Assembly (NCBI RefSeq): GCF_007993035.1
Contig: NZ_VOOS01000004.1
Span: 310,001-374,000, forward strand
Origin: Vicingus serpentipes
GTDB lineage: Bacteria; Bacteroidota; Bacteroidia; Flavobacteriales_E; Vicingaceae
DNA: 64,000 bases
Direction: 5' to 3'
Under the pieces are notes generated by a model. That model worked only from the letters and a program-made list of their open reading frames with translations. It did no database searches and was not told the DNA's origin. Below are positions 7,996 through 17,676 of this stretch, one piece after another; within the stretch, counting starts at the first letter, position 1; the number at the start of each line of letters is the position of its first letter. Position numbers and translations under genes: made by a program.

Positions 7996-10286
7996 AATAT
8001 TTAATTTACATATTACTTTTTTTACTGCCTTTGGTTGGGTTTTCTCAAAACTTTGCTGATAAAGAATATTATCTTGTTGATTCGTTGGTTTTAGAAGAGT
8101 TTTCGGAAAAAGAAATAGCAATTATAGATAGCTGCCTCAATTTATTTCACTCTTCTAATATTGATACTATAAAGGTTAATGCAATAAGTTTTATGGTTGA
8201 ATCTAGTTCAAACTTTAATTTATGGCCAAAATATAATAGATGGCTTTATCAATATGTTGATTCATTATTGAATAAAGAATTAAGTAAGAAAACCCAAATA
8301 AAATTATTAAACATAAAAGCAGGTACAATAAATAATATAGGGTTTGTTTATGGAGAACAAGGTGATGTTGAAAAACAACTTTTTTATTATAAAAAAGCGA
8401 TGTCTATTTTTAAAGAAAATAATGATTTAAAGGGTGTAGCCGGAGCCCTCAATAATATTGGCTATGTTGTAGAACGTCAGGGAAACTCAGAAGAAGGTCT
8501 AAAGTATTATTTTGAGAGTTTAAAAATTGAAAAAGCACTAAACAACAAAGCTGAGGTTGCAAAAAGACTTAATAATATTGCTGCAGTATATCAAAACCAA
8601 GGGATATTAGAGAAAGCATTAGAATATTATTATAAGAGTATTAAAATTAAAGAAGAATTAGCTGATACTGATGGCTTAGGGTATAGTTATAATAATTTAG
8701 GATACATTTATCTAGATCAAAAAGATTCAGCTCAAGCATTTATTTCACTTATAAAAGGATTAAAAAACTTTAAAGCCTCTTCAAGTACTTTTGGAATCGC
8801 AATGGCCTATAATAGTATTGGTTATGCTTATGACAAATTTAAAAACTATTCTAAGGCTCATCTATACTATCAAAAGAGTCTTAAAATTTATGAAGAACTA
8901 AATAATAAACTGGGATATGCCATTGCCTATAATAATATTGGAGGCCTTTATAAAAAAGAAAGTAGTTACGATTTAGCTCTTAAGAATTACCTAATTGCAC
9001 TTGAATTACTTGAAGAAGTAGGTAACAAGAAATATCTTTCTAAAGCATTACACAGTATCGGAGAATTGTATTTTCTGAAAGGAGATTTTAAAAAAGCAAC
9101 AGATTATGGAGAGAAAAACAGAAAATTAGCTGAAGAAATTGGGTTTCCTTCAAACATTAAAGATGCATCAATCTTACTAAGCCAACTTTATGAAAAACAA
9201 GGAGACGGGATGAAAGCATTAGCTTATTATAAAAAGTATTCTTTAATGAAGGATAGTTTATATAATGATGAAACACAAAAAGTTACAATACAGCAACAAT
9301 CTAAGTTTGAGTATCAAAAGAAAAAAGAATTGGATGATGCAAATAATGAGAAAAGGATTGCGGTTGAAAAAGAAAAACAAAAAAGGCAATACATAGTATT
9401 AATAATAATTATAGTAGCATCAAGTTTGGTTTTTATATTAATGCTAATTATTTATAGAAGACTTAGAATAACTAAAAAGCAAAAAATAATTATTGAAGAA
9501 CAGCGAGATATCGTTGAAGAAGCTCATAAGGAAATTCGAGATTCTATTAATTATGCAGAACGCATCCAGCGAAGCTTTTTAGCAACAGAGGAGTTGTTAA
9601 ACAAAAATTTGGTCGATTACTTTGTGTTTTTTAAGCCTAAAGATGTGGTAAGTGGAGATTTTTACTGGGCAGGATTATTGGCAAATAACCAATTTGCAAT
9701 AGTCAATGCAGATAGTACTGGCCATGGAGTTCCGGGAGCTATTATGAGTATTTTAAATATTTCTTCAGTAGAAAAAGCAGTAGAAAAAGGAATTACCAAT
9801 CCCGCAGAAATATTTAACGACACCAGAAAAACGATTATTGAAAGATTAAAAAAAGATGGAAGTGAAGAAGGAGGAAAAGACGGGATGGATGCCAGTATTA
9901 TCTCTTTCGATTTTGATAACAATAAGTTTAACTATACTGCTGCACAAAATCCTATTTGGATAGTGCGTAATGGAGAATTGCTAGAAATTAAGCCCGAAAA
10001 AATGCCAATAGGTAAGCACGATAACGATACCGCTCCATTTGTTGGTGGAGAATTTGAAACTCAAAAAGGAGATGTTATTTACACGTTAACTGATGGTTTT
10101 CAAGATCAGTTTGGCGGAGAAAAAGGAAAGAAATTTAAAGTAAAACCTTTTAAAAGTTTACTAATCTCAATAGCTTACTTACCAATGGAAGAACAAAAAG
10201 AAATACTAAACAATAAGTTTGCCGCTTGGAAAGGGAAAGAAGAACAAGTGGATGATGTTTGTGTAATTGGAGTTAAAATAAACTAG
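7992..10286 (+). CDS. TPR sensor - transmembrane - divergent SpoIIE/PP2C phosphatase (array 1, gene D)
   Basis: A 764-residue member that starts with TTG overlapping C's stop (TTGA). Signal peptide, then an N-terminal block beginning FADKEYYLVDS that is also found in genes G and H of the other array. It continues with about eight TPRs (about 105-430), a stalk, a membrane helix (about 468-490), a coiled coil and SpoIIE (about 535-764). The output is the most diverged of the set: KPKDVVSGDFYW instead of KPKDIVAGDFYW, NADSTGHG, TDGFQDQFGG, and a short insertion before KDGMD. The acidic metal ligands are kept, so it should be active. The sensor resembles array 2, but its output does not match its array-1 neighbours. 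Confidence 0.88.
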   Translation: MKYLIYILLFLLPLVGFSQNFADKEYYLVDSLVLEEFSEKEIAIIDSCLNLFHSSNIDTIKVNAISFMVESSSNFNLWPKYNRWLYQYVDSLLNKELSKKTQIKLLNIKAGTINNIGFVYGEQGDVEKQLFYYKKAMSIFKENNDLKGVAGALNNIGYVVERQGNSEEGLKYYFESLKIEKALNNKAEVAKRLNNIAAVYQNQGILEKALEYYYKSIKIKEELADTDGLGYSYNNLGYIYLDQKDSAQAFISLIKGLKNFKASSSTFGIAMAYNSIGYAYDKFKNYSKAHLYYQKSLKIYEELNNKLGYAIAYNNIGGLYKKESSYDLALKNYLIALELLEEVGNKKYLSKALHSIGELYFLKGDFKKATDYGEKNRKLAEEIGFPSNIKDASILLSQLYEKQGDGMKALAYYKKYSLMKDSLYNDETQKVTIQQQSKFEYQKKKELDDANNEKRIAVEKEKQKRQYIVLIIIIVASSLVFILMLIIYRRLRITKKQKIIIEEQRDIVEEAHKEIRDSINYAERIQRSFLATEELLNKNLVDYFVFFKPKDVVSGDFYWAGLLANNQFAIVNADSTGHGVPGAIMSILNISSVEKAVEKGITNPAEIFNDTRKTIIERLKKDGSEEGGKDGMDASIISFDFDNNKFNYTAAQNPIWIVRNGELLEIKPEKMPIGKHDNDTAPFVGGEFETQKGDVIYTLTDGFQDQFGGEKGKKFKVKPFKSLLISIAYLPMEEQKEILNNKFAAWKGKEEQVDDVCVIGVKIN

Positions 10287-10287
10287 A

Positions 10288-12135
10288 ATGAAAGGTGCAA
10301 TAAAATATTTAGTGATTTCTTTATCAGTGCTTAGTATTTCATTATTAATTTATTTAATAATTGATTTAAATGCTACAATTGACGAATTAGTAGTTAGCAC
10401 TCTAGAACAAGAATCGGAACAAGTAAAATCTGAGTGTGAAGATCTTTTAGAAAATGTAACCAATGAATTTATTATCTATGAAGAAAATTTGAGTGCTTCA
10501 AAAATTGATTTAAATAAAAACGACTTTTTTTACAATACTTTTATTCCGCTCTTAAAACATTCCAATATAGTTTCATCTTTATTGCTTGCTAATGCAAATG
10601 GTGATGAACTAATGCTGTTAAAAATAGACAGTGTTAACTATATAAGTAGAGTTAGTTTTGATCAAGAATCGACTGAAATAGACATAAAATATAAAGATGG
10701 AGAAATCAGTTTTCTAGATTCTTCTGCAACTAAAGAAAAATATGATGCAAAAATTAGACCCTGGTTTATTAATGCTTACCAAAACCCAAACAAATTAAAC
10801 TTAACAAAGCCATACCTTTTTTTTAGATCAAAAAAAATGGGCGGAACAATATCTAAAACCTTTATATCTTCTACTGATACTATGGTTTTAGCTTTTGACA
10901 TTTTGTTGTCGGACATTTCTAAAGTCACAAAATCATTAGATCTAAGTGAAAATGGATTCTCTTTGGTCGTAAATGAAGAAAACAAAATAATAGGACTGCC
11001 TAAACTTCATTTTGCTCATGATAGTAGTAACAACCTATTAAAGTCCTTTTCAGAAGTTAATCATCCCCTATTAAATATGATAAGTAAAGAAATTGATTTG
11101 TCTGAAGGAGATCAAATTTTTAATGTTGACTTTGAAAATAAGTTTTGGTGGGTCAAAAAAAGTGACTTTAATTTTTGTGGACATGGGTTTAAAATTATTT
11201 TAGCCTCACCAGAATCTGATTTTTCACCAACAATAAATTCAACTAAGATAGTTTTATGGATTTCTGTTTTTACTATTGTGTTTTTTATAATTATAATTAA
11301 TGGATTGTTTAAAAAGAATAATCGTTATATAAAAAGCTTATTTGAAAAAAATATTGAAATACAAAAACAAAAAGAAATAGTTGAAGAAAAGAGTAAAGAA
11401 ATAACAGATAGTATTGAATATGCTAAGCGAATACAATCAGCAATTTTACCTCCCGAAAAATTGGTTAAAGAATATTTGCAAGAAAGCTTTATTCTTTACA
11501 AGCCAAAAGATATAGTTGCAGGTGATTTTTATTGGTTCGAGCAAAAAGATAATATGATAATGTATGCAGCAGCTGATTGTACTGGTCATGGAGTTCCCGG
11601 AGCAATGGTTTCTGTAGTTTGTAATAATAGTTTAAACAGGAGTGTTCGTGAATTTGGACTTGCAATTCCAGGGGAAATTTTAACTAAAACAAGGGAATTA
11701 GTTATTGAAGAATTTGAAAAGAGTGAGGAAGTAGTAAAAGATGGGATGGATATTGCATTATGTACCATAGATGGGACAACGCTAAAATATGCTGGGGCAA
11801 ACAATCCTCTTTGGTTAATTAGAAATGGTGAATTATTAGAAACAAAGGCAAGTAAACAACCAATCGGCTGTTACGATAATTTAGAACCTTATCCCACCCA
11901 TACTATAGAATTACAAAAAGGAGATGTAATTTATACATTCTCTGATGGATATGCTGATCAATTTGGAGGAAAAAAGGGGAAGAAATTTAAAGCTAAAGCA
12001 TTTAGAGAGTTGTTATTAAGCATTCAAGATAAATCAATGGAAGAACAAAAAATAATAATTGATAATGCTTTTGAAAATTGGAAAGGGGATCATGATCAAG
12101 TAGATGATGTTTGTGTGATTGGAGTGAGGATATAA
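10288..12135 (+). CDS. Cache-like sensor - transmembrane - SpoIIE/PP2C phosphatase (array 1, gene E)
   Basis: A 615-residue protein beginning one base after D's stop. Unlike the others it has no TPRs. It has a membrane helix (about 8-28), a periplasmic region (about 30-318) that looks like a double Cache ligand-binding domain, and a second helix (about 320-342). These lead into a short coiled coil and a SpoIIE domain (about 395-615). The Cache guess rests on the topology and on the segment YDAKIRPWFINAYQ, which resembles the DxRxRPWY signature of dCache sensors; it is an inference. The output domain is close to A/B (KPKDIVAGDFYW, AADCTGHGVPGAMVS, SDGYADQFGG), so a different input is wired to the same enzyme. 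The gene ends array 1. Confidence 0.85.
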   Translation: MKGAIKYLVISLSVLSISLLIYLIIDLNATIDELVVSTLEQESEQVKSECEDLLENVTNEFIIYEENLSASKIDLNKNDFFYNTFIPLLKHSNIVSSLLLANANGDELMLLKIDSVNYISRVSFDQESTEIDIKYKDGEISFLDSSATKEKYDAKIRPWFINAYQNPNKLNLTKPYLFFRSKKMGGTISKTFISSTDTMVLAFDILLSDISKVTKSLDLSENGFSLVVNEENKIIGLPKLHFAHDSSNNLLKSFSEVNHPLLNMISKEIDLSEGDQIFNVDFENKFWWVKKSDFNFCGHGFKIILASPESDFSPTINSTKIVLWISVFTIVFFIIIINGLFKKNNRYIKSLFEKNIEIQKQKEIVEEKSKEITDSIEYAKRIQSAILPPEKLVKEYLQESFILYKPKDIVAGDFYWFEQKDNMIMYAAADCTGHGVPGAMVSVVCNNSLNRSVREFGLAIPGEILTKTRELVIEEFEKSEEVVKDGMDIALCTIDGTTLKYAGANNPLWLIRNGELLETKASKQPIGCYDNLEPYPTHTIELQKGDVIYTFSDGYADQFGGKKGKKFKAKAFRELLLSIQDKSMEEQKIIIDNAFENWKGDHDQVDDVCVIGVRI

Positions 12136-12147
12136 GATTATTTTTTT

Positions 12148-12155
12148 TATTTTTG
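12148..12155 (+). promoter_or_regulatory. Bacteroidota -7 box (TATTTTTG) for the M43 protease
   Basis: Fits TAnnTTTG, with a predicted transcript start near 12160 and a leader of about 18 bases. It suggests the protease can be transcribed independently of the upstream array. I see no clear -33 element at the usual distance. Confidence 0.45.
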
Positions 12156-12177
12156 AATAAACCAAAAAATTTCACTA

Positions 12178-14154
12178 ATGAATAAATTTTTACTTAATAC
12201 TTTATTACTATTGCTTTCTCTCTCTGTTTTATCTCAATCAAAAATTGATAGATGTTCAACTATGGAAGTTGATGCAACCTTGAGAGCAAATAATCCTCAA
12301 ATAGGAACTCTTGAAGACTTTGAAGAATGGTTAGCTCCAAAAGTTCAAGAATATAAAAATAGTGTTCAGTCTGGTAATGCAAAAAAAATGGTTTATAACA
12401 TTCCAGTAATTATTCACATTATTCATAATTCTAATGAGAGTGTTGGTTCTGGTAGAAATATATCTAATGCACAAGCGGTTTCTCAGATTAAAGTTTTGAA
12501 TGAAGATTTTAGAAAGTTAAATGCGGACTTTTCAACAACCCCTTCAGTTTTTCAAGCTGTAGCAGCTGATTGTGAGATTAATTTTTGTTTAGCTTCAGAA
12601 GATCCAAATGGGATTGATTTAGATGAAGAAGGAATTGTAAGAATAGATGCTTCTACATTGTCTGGAGTGGGAAATACATCGGGAGGTTATGACAAGCCTA
12701 CAATTGAATCTTCAATTAAGCCTGTTACTCAATGGGATCCATCAAAATATATGAATGTATGGGTAATGGAATTGTCAGGCGGATCATTGGGGTATGCTCA
12801 ATTTCCACAATCATCTGGATTATCTGGATTAACTGGAGGAACTACCACTGCGAATACAGATGGAGTTGTAATAACTTATAATGCTTTTGGGAATACAGGT
12901 ACTTTAAACCCTCAATATCCTTTAGGAAGAACTGCAACTCATGAAGTGGGGCATTTTTTGGGTTTAAAACATATTTGGGGTGATGATTCTCCTCAATCAA
13001 TACAAAATGGGACGTGTGATAGTGGTGAATGTGATGGTAATGATTTTGTGGATGATACCCCTGATGCTTGTGAACCAAATTATGGGTGTAAAACCTATCC
13101 TCATAATGCTTTTAATTCATGTGGGACTGATAGTGATGGAGAAATGTTTGTGAATTATATGGATTATGGAAATGACGCTTGTTTAACTATGTTTACTAAC
13201 GATCAAAAAGCAAGAATGATGGCTGTTATGCAAAATTCTCCAAGAAGAGCTGAACTTAGTTCATCATCTGTATGTGGTTCATGTCAAGCTAATAAAGTTG
13301 TTTCAGATCAAAATTTTTCTGATACCGACACACCTATTTTATATGAGGATGATTTTGGAACACCTCCTTGGGGTTGGATCTCTGGACATAATAGTTTTGG
13401 AGATGATGCAAAATGTGAGCAATTTGAAGGTTGGGTTTCGGGTGTGGAATATGAAGTTCTTACTCTATTTGGTGTTGAAATTTATTTTGCTAAAGCTTAT
13501 GATGCCACAGGTTCTAGTACAGTTAGAGTTTCTGTTTGGAATGATAATGGATCTTTTAATTCAGAGCCTACAACCCTTATTACTAGTGAGGATTTTCCAA
13601 TTAGTCAAATAACAACTGGAAACCCAGAAGTTGTCGATCCGACATATATTTCATTTTCTAATCCTCCATCATGGTATCCTCTAAATGGTAATAAATATTA
13701 TGTGGGTATTGAGCTGAGTTATGGAGTTAATCAAGATTCAGTAGCAATTTATACAAATACTGATGATCCTTCAAATAATCAAACTTCATGGGAAAAATGG
13801 AGTGATGGAACTTGGCACCAAATGTATGCTCAAGATTCATGGGGCAAAAACGTTAACTTTTTAATTATGCCTGATTTGTGTACTCAAATAGTTGGTGTAC
13901 AAGAAAATGATAACGTAAATAATGATATTAATGTTTATCCAAATCCAACAACAGGATTAATTAATATTGAGTTTGAAAATGGTGAATTTTTGGAGGTTTA
14001 TAATCTTTTAGGTGAAGTAGTTTTGAATGAAACCATAGCTGCTGATCAATTTTTAGTTTCGTTAGACTTAACAGATAATCCAAATGGTGTTTATTTTGTT
14101 TCAATCAAAACAAATGACAAAATTTTCACTAAAAAAATATTACTAAGTAAATAG
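12178..14154 (+). CDS. Secreted M43 family zinc metalloprotease with T9SS sorting tail
   Basis: A 658-residue exported protease. Signal peptide (about 1-20); a pappalysin/cytophagalysin-type M43 catalytic domain with HEVGHFLGLKH (residues 255-265) as zinc-binding motif and NYMDY as the Met-turn; a Cys-rich stretch around the active site; and a middle domain of unknown type (about 390-570). The C-terminal type IX sorting domain (about 580-658) starts with NVYPNPTTG and ends KKILLSK, so the protein should cross the outer membrane by the T9SS. It follows array 1 on the same strand after 42 bases with its own promoter box. Its stop codon is directly abutted by an M42 gene relic. Confidence 0.9.
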   Translation: MNKFLLNTLLLLLSLSVLSQSKIDRCSTMEVDATLRANNPQIGTLEDFEEWLAPKVQEYKNSVQSGNAKKMVYNIPVIIHIIHNSNESVGSGRNISNAQAVSQIKVLNEDFRKLNADFSTTPSVFQAVAADCEINFCLASEDPNGIDLDEEGIVRIDASTLSGVGNTSGGYDKPTIESSIKPVTQWDPSKYMNVWVMELSGGSLGYAQFPQSSGLSGLTGGTTTANTDGVVITYNAFGNTGTLNPQYPLGRTATHEVGHFLGLKHIWGDDSPQSIQNGTCDSGECDGNDFVDDTPDACEPNYGCKTYPHNAFNSCGTDSDGEMFVNYMDYGNDACLTMFTNDQKARMMAVMQNSPRRAELSSSSVCGSCQANKVVSDQNFSDTDTPILYEDDFGTPPWGWISGHNSFGDDAKCEQFEGWVSGVEYEVLTLFGVEIYFAKAYDATGSSTVRVSVWNDNGSFNSEPTTLITSEDFPISQITTGNPEVVDPTYISFSNPPSWYPLNGNKYYVGIELSYGVNQDSVAIYTNTDDPSNNQTSWEKWSDGTWHQMYAQDSWGKNVNFLIMPDLCTQIVGVQENDNVNNDINVYPNPTTGLINIEFENGEFLEVYNLLGEVVLNETIAADQFLVSLDLTDNPNGVYFVSIKTNDKIFTKKILLSK

Positions 14155-14199
14155 GAAGTTTCTATCGATTTATGTTTGGCTTATGTGAATGAAATATAA
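14155..14199 (+). pseudogene. Relic of the 3' end of an M42 peptidase gene
   Basis: Starting at the base after the M43 stop codon, 45 bases align without gaps to 1575-1619, the end of the M42 gene. The last 36 columns have five mismatches, and the frame reads EVSIDLCLAYVNEI then stop, against EATIDLCLAYINEM then stop. The changes are conservative or silent, as expected of a once-functional paralogue rather than of a random copy. The rest of that gene is absent. A diverged duplication boundary is the alternative reading. Confidence 0.7.
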
Positions 14200-14207
14200 T
14201 TTCAATT

Positions 14208-15770
14208 CTAATCTAATATTTTATGATTTAGGACAAATAAGGTATTAAAAAAAGCGAAAAACGTAATTCCAATTTGAGTATCTAATGTGTCTTCAGTTAG
14301 CATCGAAACCAAAATAATTAAGAAGAAAGCCACATATAAATAGTTTTGGTAAGATTTTGTTTTAACCATAGGGTAAAACAAAAACCAGCAAAAAAGAACT
14401 ATTCCAACAACCCCAAAAGTTGCTGCAATTGTTATGTATTGGTTATGTGCTCTAAGTCTAAATTGAGGCTTTAAAGTAGAATTGTTTAGTTCATACTGTT
14501 TGTCAAAAGCAGCTTGTATGTCACCAGATCCAACTCCTAAAATTTGATTGTCAATAAAGATTTCCAAACCAGTTTTCCAATATTCTAATCGCATTAGTAT
14601 AGAGTGACCATTAATATCTCCACCATTTTTATAGTTATCAAATTCCCATATAATATCAAACAAACGTTTATCGATGCTTGACATATTTACCAACTTGTAA
14701 TTTGCTACGCCATTTTCTATGGCATTTATTTCTTTTGGTGTTAAATTATAAACAGAGAGGCTGTCTTTATAAACTCCTTTAGAGGTTAGAAAACGGGTAA
14801 GGGTAATTTTTAATTTCTGTCCTTTTAAATCATTTCCATGAAAAGGCAAGGTGCTTTTTTTCTCCCATTCCCAGAACATTTCACCAAAGCAGTTGTTTCG
14901 AAATGTATAATAACCATTCTCTTTGTTTGTTGCTGTAGAATCATGAAAATAAAATCGTCCATTTGCAGTTTTTTCTAGCTCTTTTAAAGGTTTATTATTT
15001 TCATAAAAGCTAGAGTATGATTTTTCTAATTTATAACCTCCAAAAGCTAGAATTAATATAGGGCTGAGGAATAAAGCAATTTTTAGAGGCTTAAGTTTTA
15101 ATTTAAAACTAAAGAACAAAATCATTAAAACAGTTACAACAAATAAAATAGCAATACCAGTAAATAAGGAGATAAATACCATAAAAATTGAGAGCCAAAC
15201 TATAGTTAAAAGCCAAACAATTTTTTCTTTAGCATTTGGAGTTTTAAAAAAGTAATAACCAGCACCAAAAATGGCTAAACATATTTCTAATCCAAAGCGG
15301 ATGTGAGAATTAAATCTCGATAAATCTCGATAATCATGAATAGTAATTCCAAGCCCTCCAAGCTTTACAAAAACACTCCAAAAAGAAGAGGAAAGAACCC
15401 CTCCTATATAGATTATAAAAAATAATTTTAGCTCTTTTGCTGTAAATTTTTTTGAGAATAGCACAAAAGGGATAACAAAAAGTGGGAGTTTTCTTTTAAT
15501 ATCTTTAAAAGCATAACCGAAATCAGATGTATTAATTAATCCAATTAATGTTAGTCCAAAAAAAGCAATTAAAGCTATAGCTAATGGGTTTGTAAAAAAC
15601 GCTTTGATTTTGTTTTTAAGATTTCCATCAACAATCCAAGCAACAGAGATTAATAACTGACCAAGGCCCAACAAAGGTTTTGAAAGCGACAATCCTACAC
15701 AAATTGATATTGCACCAAAAAGATAAAGGTTATGAGAATTAAAATAAGGGTTTTTAAAACTGCTAAGCAT
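14208..15770 (-). CDS. O-antigen ligase/polymerase family membrane protein
   Basis: A 520-residue polytopic protein with about ten hydrophobic helices and a large extracytoplasmic loop (about residues 240-400). The region after the loop contains LGVGSGDIQAAF and then RAHNQYITIAATFG, the signature around the conserved His of the Wzy_C (WaaL/RfaL) fold. Family members transfer or polymerise lipid-linked glycans at the periplasmic face of the inner membrane; sequence alone does not tell ligase from polymerase. It is the last gene of the minus-strand rnpA-yidD-protease-ligase run, nine bases after the S41 protease. No sugar-biosynthesis genes are adjacent, so it is a stand-alone copy. Confidence 0.8.
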   Translation of the reverse strand: MLSSFKNPYFNSHNLYLFGAISICVGLSLSKPLLGLGQLLISVAWIVDGNLKNKIKAFFTNPLAIALIAFFGLTLIGLINTSDFGYAFKDIKRKLPLFVIPFVLFSKKFTAKELKLFFIIYIGGVLSSSFWSVFVKLGGLGITIHDYRDLSRFNSHIRFGLEICLAIFGAGYYFFKTPNAKEKIVWLLTIVWLSIFMVFISLFTGIAILFVVTVLMILFFSFKLKLKPLKIALFLSPILILAFGGYKLEKSYSSFYENNKPLKELEKTANGRFYFHDSTATNKENGYYTFRNNCFGEMFWEWEKKSTLPFHGNDLKGQKLKITLTRFLTSKGVYKDSLSVYNLTPKEINAIENGVANYKLVNMSSIDKRLFDIIWEFDNYKNGGDINGHSILMRLEYWKTGLEIFIDNQILGVGSGDIQAAFDKQYELNNSTLKPQFRLRAHNQYITIAATFGVVGIVLFCWFLFYPMVKTKSYQNYLYVAFFLIILVSMLTEDTLDTQIGITFFAFFNTLFVLNHKILD

Positions 15771-15779
15771 TTTAACTTT

Positions 15780-17438
15780 CTACTTGTTTGTCCCGGCTAA
15801 AATCGAATTGTACAAGTCTTTATCACCTAATGTTTTAATAGCCTCATTAAGGGTTGCATCCTTTTTTAAAGAAATTTCAATTTGCCCTTTTTGATAGTAG
15901 TATCGACCAACAATTTCAGTCTCTAAAATCTTTGAAATCTCTTCCTTAAACGTATTTAAATCATCACCTTTATGTAAGCTTAATTTTTCTTTTAATTGCT
16001 CATATTCAATTTTAACATCTTCAAAATACTTTTCTTCTTTGGTTGTTTTTTCAAGAGAAGCTAATAAATCTTCACTTTCAGTTGTGTAGGCATAATCTTT
16101 ATCCGAAAGAAACTCAACAAATGATTTATAATCTTCTGCAGATAATTCAAACTCTTTTGCAGGAGCAATAGTTTCATGTTTTAAACGATATTCTGTAGCG
16201 AAATTAAAAAACAAGCTTTTAGTTAATAAACTCACTGAAATATCACTAATAGGTTCACGATCAACTTCAATATCAGGAGAAATACCTTTACCATCAAAAA
16301 CTGGACGCTTATTGTGAACGGTTTTAAACTCGGTAATCAAAGAATCAGCAATTTCATTTACTTTTCCTTCATCATCTCTGTGTGAATAGTCTAATTTTTG
16401 AATACATCTTCCGCTTGGCGTATAATATTTAGCAACGGTTACTTTTAGTTTTGAATTATAGCTTAATGGTCTAACTGATTGAACCAATCCTTTTCCAAAA
16501 GATTGAGTTCCCATTACAATAGCTCTATCATTGTCTTGTAAAGATCCTGAAACAATTTCAGAAGCTGAAGCCGAACCACCATCTATTAAAACAACAACAG
16601 GAATGTCCATGTCTAAAGGATTTAAAGTAGCAACATAAGATTTGTCCCAGTCTTTTATTTTTCCTTTAGTGTTAACAATATCAGCACCTTTTGGCACAAA
16701 AAAGTTAACAATACTTACCGCTTCTTTAAGCAATCCTCCACCGTTCCCCCTTAAATCTAAAACAAGCGATTGCATATTTTCTTCTTTCAATTTATTAAAA
16801 GCTTCTTTTACTTCAGCACTTGCAGTTTCTGTAAAGCCAGTTAGTTTAATATATCCAACAGAATCAGCCACCATTCCAAAATAAGGTACATCTTTAATTT
16901 TCACTTCTTCACGAGTTACTTTTTTTAATAAAGGCTCAGGAGTACCTGGTCGCTCAATTTTCAATTCAATCGTAGAGCCTGGTTGTCCCAATAAAAACTC
17001 TCTAATATCTGTTGTTGATTTTCCTTTTACTGATTTTCCATCAACTTCCAAAATTTTGTCACCAGCAATTAAACCTGCTTTAAAAGCACCAAAGCCTTCG
17101 TAGGGTTCAGAAATAATTACATAATCACCTTGTTTTTGAATTAACGCACCAATACCGCCGTATTGACCAGTGGTCATCATTTTATAATCTTCAATATTCG
17201 ATTCTGGGATGTAATTGGTGTAAGGATCTAACGATTTTAACATCGCATCTATCCCTGTTTTCATTAATTTACCTGGGTCAGAATCATCAACATAATAAAT
17301 GTTTAACTCTCTAAAAAGAGTTGCGAAAATGTCAAGGTTTTTAGATACTTCAAAATAACTATCAACAAAACCAACTGAAACTACTGATGAGATTGCTATA
17401 CTAACAATCAACACTATTTTTGAAATTCTATTTTTCAT
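15780..17438 (-). CDS. Carboxy-terminal processing protease, S41 family (Ctp/Prc type)
   Basis: A 552-residue envelope serine protease. An N-terminal hydrophobic segment (signal anchor or signal peptide) leads to the S41 N-domain and a PDZ domain (GGIGALIQ to SVKGKSTTDIREFL). The tail-specific protease core follows, with the nucleophile Ser in GGSASASEIVSG and the Lys of the Ser-Lys dyad in SFGKGLVQ. The C-terminal 150 residues are Lys/Glu-rich. I chose the ATG at 17438 because an earlier in-frame start would run into yidD and carries no export signal; this leaves a 16-base gap after yidD. S41 proteases trim or degrade C-termini of exported proteins; no specific substrate can be inferred. Confidence 0.92.
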   Translation of the reverse strand: MKNRISKIVLIVSIAISSVVSVGFVDSYFEVSKNLDIFATLFRELNIYYVDDSDPGKLMKTGIDAMLKSLDPYTNYIPESNIEDYKMMTTGQYGGIGALIQKQGDYVIISEPYEGFGAFKAGLIAGDKILEVDGKSVKGKSTTDIREFLLGQPGSTIELKIERPGTPEPLLKKVTREEVKIKDVPYFGMVADSVGYIKLTGFTETASAEVKEAFNKLKEENMQSLVLDLRGNGGGLLKEAVSIVNFFVPKGADIVNTKGKIKDWDKSYVATLNPLDMDIPVVVLIDGGSASASEIVSGSLQDNDRAIVMGTQSFGKGLVQSVRPLSYNSKLKVTVAKYYTPSGRCIQKLDYSHRDDEGKVNEIADSLITEFKTVHNKRPVFDGKGISPDIEVDREPISDISVSLLTKSLFFNFATEYRLKHETIAPAKEFELSAEDYKSFVEFLSDKDYAYTTESEDLLASLEKTTKEEKYFEDVKIEYEQLKEKLSLHKGDDLNTFKEEISKILETEIVGRYYYQKGQIEISLKKDATLNEAIKTLGDKDLYNSILAGTNK

Positions 17439-17454
17439 CTTTTTTATTTTAATG

Positions 17455-17676
17455 TTAAGGTACAGGATCGTATCCATTTCCACCCCAAGGGTGACAAGAA
17501 AAAATCCTCTTTAAAGCTATCCAACCACCTTTTAAAGCACCATATTTATTAATTGCTTCAATGCTATATTGCGAGCAAGTTGGTGAATATCTGCAATTTT
17601 GTCCTAAAATGGGCGAAATGCTTAATTGATAAAATCGAATTAAAAGGATAAATATTTTACTTAATATCCTTCTCAT
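17455..17676 (-). CDS. yidD: Membrane protein insertion efficiency factor YidD
   Basis: A 73-residue protein with the family signature [17 protein letters not shown] followed by [24 protein letters not shown]. YidD is a small membrane-associated amphipathic protein that helps YidC-dependent insertion of inner-membrane proteins. It overlaps the 3' end of rnpA by 20 bases, an arrangement common across bacteria, so translation is probably coupled. yidC itself is not next to it here; the S41 protease takes that place. Confidence 0.96.
   Translation of the reverse strand: MRRILSKIFILLIRFYQLSISPILGQNCRYSPTCSQYSIEAINKYGALKGGWIALKRIFSCHPWGGNGYDPVP

Noticed and set aside
13274-13612. Plus-strand frame of 112 codons inside the M43 gene
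   Set aside because: Out-of-frame shadow of the protease with no signal or motif of its own.
1575-14199. Whole segment as an integrative element with att-like direct repeats
   Set aside because: The end repeats are coding and diverged rather than identical, and there is no integrase, excisionase or transposase; a gene-replacement history fits better.
15121-15180. GTTACAAC as a reverse-strand copy of the ECF -35 element
   Set aside because: No AATGTGACG partner lies 17 bases away, and it is inside the O-antigen ligase coding region.
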